Shown here piece after piece: positions 7,002 to 10,669 of a stretch of DNA of 10,669 nt. The translations under genes and the position numbers were made by a program. Location of the stretch: contig JAGBXE010000053.1 in assembly GCA_017629455.1 (NCBI GenBank), positions 1 through 10,669 of the forward strand, read 5' to 3'. Source of the DNA: Kiritimatiellia bacterium. GTDB lineage: Bacteria; Verrucomicrobiota; Kiritimatiellia; RFP12; UBA1067. Each line of letters begins with the position of its first letter. Positions within the stretch are counted from its first letter, which is position 1. Under the pieces are notes generated by a model, which was not told the DNA's origin, did no database searches, and saw only the letters and a program-made list of their open reading frames with translations.

Positions 7002-8664
7002 CCTTGTATGCTACGCGGCGCACTTTGCCGATTGACGTGCGCTCAAGCGGCTCCTTCGCCACAACCCACTTGCGCGGACGCTTGTAGTCGGCGAGGTTGG
7101 CGCATATGGTGGCTGCGCGTTTTGTAGCCGTCTTTTCGACTTCTGCCCAATCGGGCATTTTGCCGCGGTTGTTGTTTTTGAACCATTCTTCCGACGGATA
7201 GATGATTGCGCCTACCTTTTCGCCTGGGTCGTTACCCTGCGTGTAACCGACTACCACGACGTCTTGTACGCAAGGCTCGTGGGCGATGGCGTTTTCAACC
7301 TCTTCGGGGTAGATGTTCTTTCCTTCGCGGTTGACTATTAGAGCCTTTTTGCGGCCGCGGATGGTGATAAACCCATCTTCGTCCATGGAGGCCAAATCGC
7401 CTGTGCGGAACCAAAGCCCGCCCTTACCGTCGTCGTCAAAGGCTTCGGCAGTTGCGTCTGGGTTGTGATAGTAGCCGTGCATGACGATCGGGCCTTTAAC
7501 CTGAATTTCGCCAACGCCAGCTTCGTTCATGTCGGCAAGCCGCACTTCGATGCCGTCGATTGCAGGGCCTATCGTGCCGATTTTAATAACTTCTGGCGGA
7601 CAGACCGATACGATCGGCGAACATTCTGTAAGGCCGTAACCCTCAAGGAAGCGCACGTGAATACGCTTGAAGCTGTCCATCACGGGGCGCGGACAAGGTG
7701 CGCCGCCAGTAATGAAGAACCTGAGCTTACCGCCAAGTTTCAGCTTCACCATATGCATCACGGGCCCGCGTAGGCCGATCTTCATAAGGAATCTGGCAAT
7801 GGGCGATTTTGCAAGCCCAGCTTCGATTTTCTCGTGAAGTTTTTCGGCCAAAAGCGGAACTGCGCAGATGATTGTAGGCTTAAGGGTGTGGATATCCTGC
7901 CCAACCGTGCGCAGCGACTGGCAGAAACTCATCGACGCGCCTTTCATGAACGACGCGATGAAGTTTGCCGAGAACGAGAACGCATGGAACAAGGGCAGAA
8001 CCACGAAGAACGAGTCGGACGGACCGACGGGCGCTCCAAAGAGCTTGTATGCGCCTTCAAGGTCGGCGATGAAGTTCGAGTGGCGTAACATCGCCCCCTT
8101 AGGCTTGCCGGTCGTGCCGGAAGTATAGATAATCGACGCGATATCTTCGGGTTTGGCGACATTGGCATCGTACCATGCGCCTCCACCTTTAACGCGAAGC
8201 GACTCGTATCCTATTACTTCGACACGGTCGTCTATTTTCTGACCCTCGTTTATTACTCCACCAACAACTACCACACCGCGTAATTGCGGCAGGTTCTTCG
8301 CTATGGCCATCATCATGCGAAGGTGCTTCGGATCGGTCGTTACGACACGCACTTCGGCGTCCTTCAGGATGTACTCGACCTCATCATTGTGCAGTTTAGG
8401 GTCGATCGGTACTACCGATGCGCCCGTTCCTGCCACGGCGAGGTACGATTCAATCCATTCAGGGCCGTTTGAAAGGATGAGTGCGGCGTTTTCTTCTCTG
8501 GGAACGATTCCAAAATGCGAGCCATAACCTTCGGCCACTTCCCTTACGCCGCGAAGCGTTTCAGCGTAAGAGCGTGTTTTCCAGGTTTCGTTGTCGCAAT
8601 ATTTAAGCGCAACGGACTCGGGAATTTCGTTTGCCCATTTTTCTATTAGGTTTCTTACTGTCAT
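6985..8664 (-). CDS. AMP-forming long-chain acyl-CoA ligase (FadD-like)
   Basis: This member of the ANL adenylate-forming superfamily probably activates a fatty acid with ATP to acyl-AMP and then to acyl-CoA (or transfers it to a carrier protein). The P-loop-like motif YTSGTTGKPKG is at 180-190, with PLFHAFSFS (224-232), EGYGLTE (341-347), WFRTGDL (418-424) and the hinge GRKKALIV (437-444). NREGKNIYPEEVE follows, and the C-terminal catalytic lysine is K547 in TSIGKVRR. All core residues are intact and 559 residues is a normal length. Sequence alone does not fix the substrate; FadD-like is preferred because of the EGYGLTECSP and GKNIYPEE forms. The ATG at 8664 has no Shine-Dalgarno and sits 9 bp after an extended -10 element. 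The gene is divergent from the DegT-family gene and heads a leftward unit with mnmE. A long in-frame Gly stretch or break was not seen. Confidence 0.9.
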   Translation of the reverse strand: MTVRNLIEKWANEIPESVALKYCDNETWKTRSYAETLRGVREVAEGYGSHFGIVPREENAALILSNGPEWIESYLAVAGTGASVVPIDPKLHNDEVEYILKDAEVRVVTTDPKHLRMMMAIAKNLPQLRGVVVVGGVINEGQKIDDRVEVIGYESLRVKGGGAWYDANVAKPEDIASIIYTSGTTGKPKGAMLRHSNFIADLEGAYKLFGAPVGPSDSFFVVLPLFHAFSFSANFIASFMKGASMSFCQSLRTVGQDIHTLKPTIICAVPLLAEKLHEKIEAGLAKSPIARFLMKIGLRGPVMHMVKLKLGGKLRFFITGGAPCPRPVMDSFKRIHVRFLEGYGLTECSPIVSVCPPEVIKIGTIGPAIDGIEVRLADMNEAGVGEIQVKGPIVMHGYYHNPDATAEAFDDDGKGGLWFRTGDLASMDEDGFITIRGRKKALIVNREGKNIYPEEVENAIAHEPCVQDVVVVGYTQGNDPGEKVGAIIYPSEEWFKNNNRGKMPDWAEVEKTATKRAATICANLADYKRPRKWVVAKEPLERTSIGKVRRVAYKGALNE

Positions 8665-8673
8665 AATGCGCGT

Positions 8674-8682
8674 ATTTTACCA
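8674..8682 (-). promoter_or_regulatory. Extended -10 promoter for the acyl-CoA ligase
   Basis: On the minus strand TGGTAAAAT (8682 down to 8674) fits an extended -10 element; no -35 is recognisable. The likely start point, about 7 nt downstream, falls within a few bases of the ATG at 8664, implying a leaderless or nearly leaderless mRNA. This agrees with the missing Shine-Dalgarno. Confidence 0.5.
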
Positions 8683-8736
8683 TTTTCTGCGTCTTTGTGG
8701 TATGGGTTGGAGTTCTTGTTCGGTAGTTATAGGTGC

Positions 8737-8766
8737 TTGATTTTCATCAATCGTTTCTGGTATACT
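8737..8766 (+). promoter_or_regulatory. Promoter of the DegT-family gene with overlapping palindrome
   Basis: TTGATT (8737-8742) and TATACT (8761-8766) are separated by 18 bp, and TGG precedes the -10 (8758-8760), giving both -35 and extended -10 elements. It is the most complete promoter in the window. The -35 is part of a 5-4-5 inverted repeat, TTGAT-TTTC-ATCAA (8737-8750), which could be a small operator. The start point would be about 8773. Confidence 0.7.
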
Positions 8767-8771
8767 CTATT

Positions 8772-8842
8772 TGTTATCTCTTGCGTCAGGAAGCACGGGA
8801 GGAAGGACTCCGAGGCACGACGTGGGAAACGTCAACATAACA
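8772..8842 (+). promoter_or_regulatory. Potentially structured 5' leader RNA of the DegT-family gene
   Basis: TGTTAT (8772-8777) can pair with ATAACA (8837-8842), closing a region that holds two further hairpins. These are GGAG/CTCC (8798-8801 with 8808-8811, 6-nt loop) and GACGT/ACGTC (8819-8823 with 8829-8833, loop GGGAA). The closing stem ends one base before the Shine-Dalgarno. CTCC at 8808-8811 could alternatively pair with GGAG of the Shine-Dalgarno (8845-8848). I do not recognise a known riboswitch family. The stems are short, so chance folding remains possible. Confidence 0.4.
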
Positions 8843-8843
8843 C

Positions 8844-8849
8844 AGGAGA
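8844..8849 (+). promoter_or_regulatory. Shine-Dalgarno deciding the DegT-family start
   Basis: AGGAGA lies 5 bases before the ATG at 8855. The same frame is open back to a TTG at 8771, but that codon lies at the promoter start point and has no ribosome binding site, so 8855 is the start. Confidence 0.85.
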
Positions 8850-8854
8850 AAGCG

Positions 8855-10168
8855 ATGGCTACCAAGAAGGTTGTTAAAGCGAAGAAAGTTGTGAAAAAGA
8901 CCGCATGCGCTGAAAAGCTTGCGATTGAAGGTGGCAAGAAGGTTTGGTCGAAGGGCTTCCCCGCATGGCCTCAGTTCGACAAGAAGACCGATAAGAAGGT
9001 TCTCGACATCCTCCACAGCGGCAAGGTCAACTACTGGACCGGTCCTGTCGGAATGCAGTTCGAAGCTGCTTGGGCAAAGTGGCTCGGTGTTAAGAACGCC
9101 ATCTCCGTTTCGAACGGTACGGCCGCGCTTCACGTCGCGCTTACCGCTCTCGGAGTTGGTTCGGGCGATGAGGTCATTTGTACTTCGTATTCGTTCATCG
9201 CTTCATCGTTCTGCGCTCTGCAGGCTGGTGCGCTCCCCGTCTTCGTCGATGTCGGAACCGACCACCTCATCGATCCCTCGAAGATCGAGGCCGCGATCAC
9301 CAAGCGCACCAAGGCGATCGTCGTTGTTCATCTCTACGGCATTGTCGCCGATATGGATCCGATCCTCAAGATTGCCAAGAAGTACAAGCTTGCGGTCGTT
9401 GAAGACTGCGCTCAGTGCTTCGGCGGCAAGTATAAGGGCAAGAAGGCTGGTACGCTCGGTACGGTCTCCTGCTTCTCGTTCTGCCAGTCCAAGCATTTCA
9501 CGACGGGCGGCGAAGGCGGCATGGTTTGCTGCAACGACGACGATCTCGCGTGGGAAATCCGCTCTGTCCGCGACCACGGCTATGATGTCCGTGCGAAGCT
9601 CAACCTCCTCAAGATGGAAGGTAAGCAGCTCTACATCCACCGCCGCGTCGGTTACAATTTCCGCATGACGGAAATCCAGAGCGCGATCGGTCTCGGAGAG
9701 CTCGCTCGCTTCGACAAGTGGAACCTTGCTCAGCGCAAGAAACTCGGTAAGGCGCTCATCAAGGGCCTTAAGGGTCATCCGCTCATCAAGTACATGCCGG
9801 TCGACACCAAGGAGCGCGAGAACTGCTTCTGGCTCTTGCCGTTCGTCGTCGACACCTCGAAGCTCAAGTGCACGATGAAGGAATTTATCGCTGCCGTTCA
9901 GGCTGAAGGTGCCTGCGCTTATTCGGTCCTTTGGCCCGAGATGTACAAGGAAGAGGCGTTCGCTGAGCGTAAGGGCTTCGGTACGAACAACTATCCGTTC
10001 AATGATCCTGCGCACCGCAAGATCGACTACAAGAAGTTCAACTGCGAAATGGCCTGCTCGCTCGCCGACTCGACCATCTCGTTCTGGACGCACCCGACGT
10101 ACACGCTCGCTCATATGGAAGCAGACATCAAGGCGTTCAAGAAGGTCGCCGCTGCGATGATGAAGTAA
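8855..10168 (+). CDS. DegT/DnrJ/EryC1/StrS-family PLP aminotransferase
   Basis: Fold-type I aminotransferases of this family usually transfer an amino group from Glu/Gln to a nucleotide-activated keto-sugar, or to scyllo-inosose or aminodehydroquinate in the AHBA/StsC branch. The 437 residues start with a Lys-rich tail (MATKKVVKAKKVVKKTA) not typical of the family core, which begins at LAIEGGKKVW. Core motifs are SNGTAALH (86-93), VFVDV (129-133), VVHLYG (157-162), VEDCAQ (182-187, with D184 for the PLP nitrogen) and SFCQSKHFTTGGEGG (208-222, with catalytic K213). YNFRMTEIQSAIG (267-279) is also present. The LAIEGG start, VEDCAQ and GGEGG resemble the AHBA-synthase/inosose aminotransferase branch more than sugar-specific subgroups, but the substrate cannot be fixed. 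Codons strongly favour CTC, ATC, TTC and AAG, unlike the CTT/TTA-rich plus-strand genes to the left, suggesting high expression. It has its own promoter and terminator and so is probably monocistronic. Confidence 0.9.
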   Translation: MATKKVVKAKKVVKKTACAEKLAIEGGKKVWSKGFPAWPQFDKKTDKKVLDILHSGKVNYWTGPVGMQFEAAWAKWLGVKNAISVSNGTAALHVALTALGVGSGDEVICTSYSFIASSFCALQAGALPVFVDVGTDHLIDPSKIEAAITKRTKAIVVVHLYGIVADMDPILKIAKKYKLAVVEDCAQCFGGKYKGKKAGTLGTVSCFSFCQSKHFTTGGEGGMVCCNDDDLAWEIRSVRDHGYDVRAKLNLLKMEGKQLYIHRRVGYNFRMTEIQSAIGLGELARFDKWNLAQRKKLGKALIKGLKGHPLIKYMPVDTKERENCFWLLPFVVDTSKLKCTMKEFIAAVQAEGACAYSVLWPEMYKEEAFAERKGFGTNNYPFNDPAHRKIDYKKFNCEMACSLADSTISFWTHPTYTLAHMEADIKAFKKVAAAMMK

Positions 10169-10190
10169 GTATAGAGCGTTTTACGCCGAA

Positions 10191-10229
10191 AGAGGCGGGC
10201 GCGACGGTTCGCCGCGCCCGTCTCTTTTT
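10191..10229 (+). terminator. Strong intrinsic terminator after the DegT-family gene
   Basis: AGAGGCGGGCGCG (10191-10203) pairs with CGCGCCCGTCTCT (10213-10225) over 13 positions with one G-T pair, and the stem can continue past a mismatch toward a small loop. A run of five T (10225-10229) follows at once. It begins 22 bp after the stop codon and should insulate the highly biased aminotransferase gene from the next gene, whose promoter must then lie in the short gap or be supplied by read-through. Confidence 0.92.
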
Positions 10230-10246
10230 CGTATCTTAGGTTTAAA

Positions 10247-10669
10247 ATGGCCAAGGGAAAGCTTCAGATAAATTTAGAGTATGCGGCGTTGCGGCTAGCG
10301 TGTGGTCTTGTAAATGCCGTGCCGTATCCTGTCGCTATGGCAGCTGCAAGGGCGCTGGGGTGGGCGCTATTTACGGTTTTTGGCTTAAAGCGCCAAAGGA
10401 CGCTCGATCGTATACGTTTAGTTTTTCCAGAAATGACTCGCCGCGAGGCTAGCTCAGTGGCGGTAGGGTCGTTGCAGAATATATTCCAGATGGGCGTTGA
10501 AATGATGCGCGCACCTAAGCTTGATCGCGCATGGATGGATCGTCACGTTTGCGATGGGCCTTACTATAAAAATCTTTTGCAGTCGTATGTCGATGAGGGG
10601 CGCGGCGTTGTGATAATGGTGCCCCATAGCGGCAATTGGTATATGGCGGCCTGGGCAATGGCGAAGTAT
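10247..10669 (+). CDS. LpxL/HtrB-like lipid A/lysophospholipid acyltransferase (5' part, cut by window edge)
   Basis: The 141 visible residues resemble the N-terminal half of LpxL/HtrB-type acyltransferases, inner-membrane enzymes that add secondary acyl chains to lipid A or a related lipid. Signs are an N-terminal hydrophobic segment (about 11-46), RIRLVFPEMTRREA (55-68) like the family's NL-x-x-xFPE-x-S-x-xE region, and SLQNIFQMGVEMMR (75-88). The catalytic-region motif PHSGNW is at 126-131. The family motif is HxxxxE/D; here H127 is followed by SGNW and then Tyr132, so the acidic partner is replaced. ATG 10247 has AGG 6 bases upstream as a weak Shine-Dalgarno. The C-terminal half lies outside the window, so I cannot tell whether the protein is otherwise complete or active. 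Confidence 0.8.
   Translation, partial: MAKGKLQINLEYAALRLACGLVNAVPYPVAMAAARALGWALFTVFGLKRQRTLDRIRLVFPEMTRREASSVAVGSLQNIFQMGVEMMRAPKLDRAWMDRHVCDGPYYKNLLQSYVDEGRGVVIMVPHSGNWYMAAWAMAKY

Noticed and set aside
8771..8854. Upstream TTG start extending the DegT-family protein by 28 residues
   Set aside because: The TTG sits at the predicted transcript start and has no ribosome binding site, while ATG 8855 has AGGAGA 5 bases upstream; the added residues are not family-like.
8919..9668. 249-residue Ser/Arg-rich frame inside the DegT-family gene
   Set aside because: It is a frame-shifted reading of a strongly biased gene; composition is artefactual.
9203..10114. 303-residue open frame antisense to the DegT-family gene
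   Set aside because: The Glu/Arg/Leu/Val-heavy sequence is the expected mirror of a strongly C-biased coding strand; it has no motifs and no ribosome binding site.
10175..10185. Small hairpin GCGT-TTT-ACGC just before the terminator
   Set aside because: Four base pairs with a 3-nt loop are within chance expectation and add nothing to the strong terminator next to it.

Overview
This window is a dense, ordinary-looking bacterial chromosome segment with eight substantially complete genes, a few codons of a gene ending at the left edge and a truncated gene running off the right edge. Predicted proteins (a weak-lipobox ApbE-type flavin transferase and an LpxL/HtrB-like acyltransferase) suggest a diderm bacterium. 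The codon style and the Lys-rich start of the DegT-family protein remind me of uncultured PVC-group bacteria (Kiritimatiellota/Lentisphaerota/Verrucomicrobiota). That assignment is a weak inference, not something the sequence proves. I see no phage, transposon, CRISPR, tRNA or rRNA.

Left half, plus strand (1-5407): the tail of an unidentified gene, then a Uup-type ABC-F ATPase whose first cassette lacks the segment between Q-loop and signature. A branched-chain aminotransferase (ilvE), the exonuclease RecJ and an ApbE-like FAD:protein FMN transferase follow. ilvE has its own extended -10 promoter and a strong Shine-Dalgarno just after the ABC-F stop. recJ follows ilvE closely and overlaps apbE by one base (TAATG), so ilvE-recJ-apbE look like one transcription unit.

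Middle, minus strand (5309-8664): transcription runs leftward from an AMP-forming acyl-CoA ligase through mnmE to a small unidentified protein carrying one QxxDGxW repeat-like motif. The 3' end of that small gene overlaps the 3' end of apbE tail to tail by 99 bp. The short gap between the ligase and mnmE contains two mutually exclusive hairpins.

Right part, plus strand (8665-10669): a 190-bp divergent regulatory region separates the ligase from a DegT/DnrJ/EryC1/StrS-family aminotransferase. It holds back-to-back promoters, a small palindrome over the plus-strand -35 and a foldable leader RNA ending at the ribosome binding site. The aminotransferase shows much stronger C-ending codon bias than most neighbours and ends in a strong intrinsic terminator, so it is probably a highly expressed single-gene unit. 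After it starts an LpxL-like lysophospholipid/lipid A acyltransferase, cut by the window edge, whose HxxxxE/D motif carries Tyr in place of the acid.

The items most worth following are the cassette deletion in the ABC-F protein, the DegT leader RNA, the alternative hairpins before mnmE, the altered acyltransferase motif, and the recurring TGGTA-type extended -10 promoters combined with genes that lack a Shine-Dalgarno. No plainly novel multi-gene system is visible.
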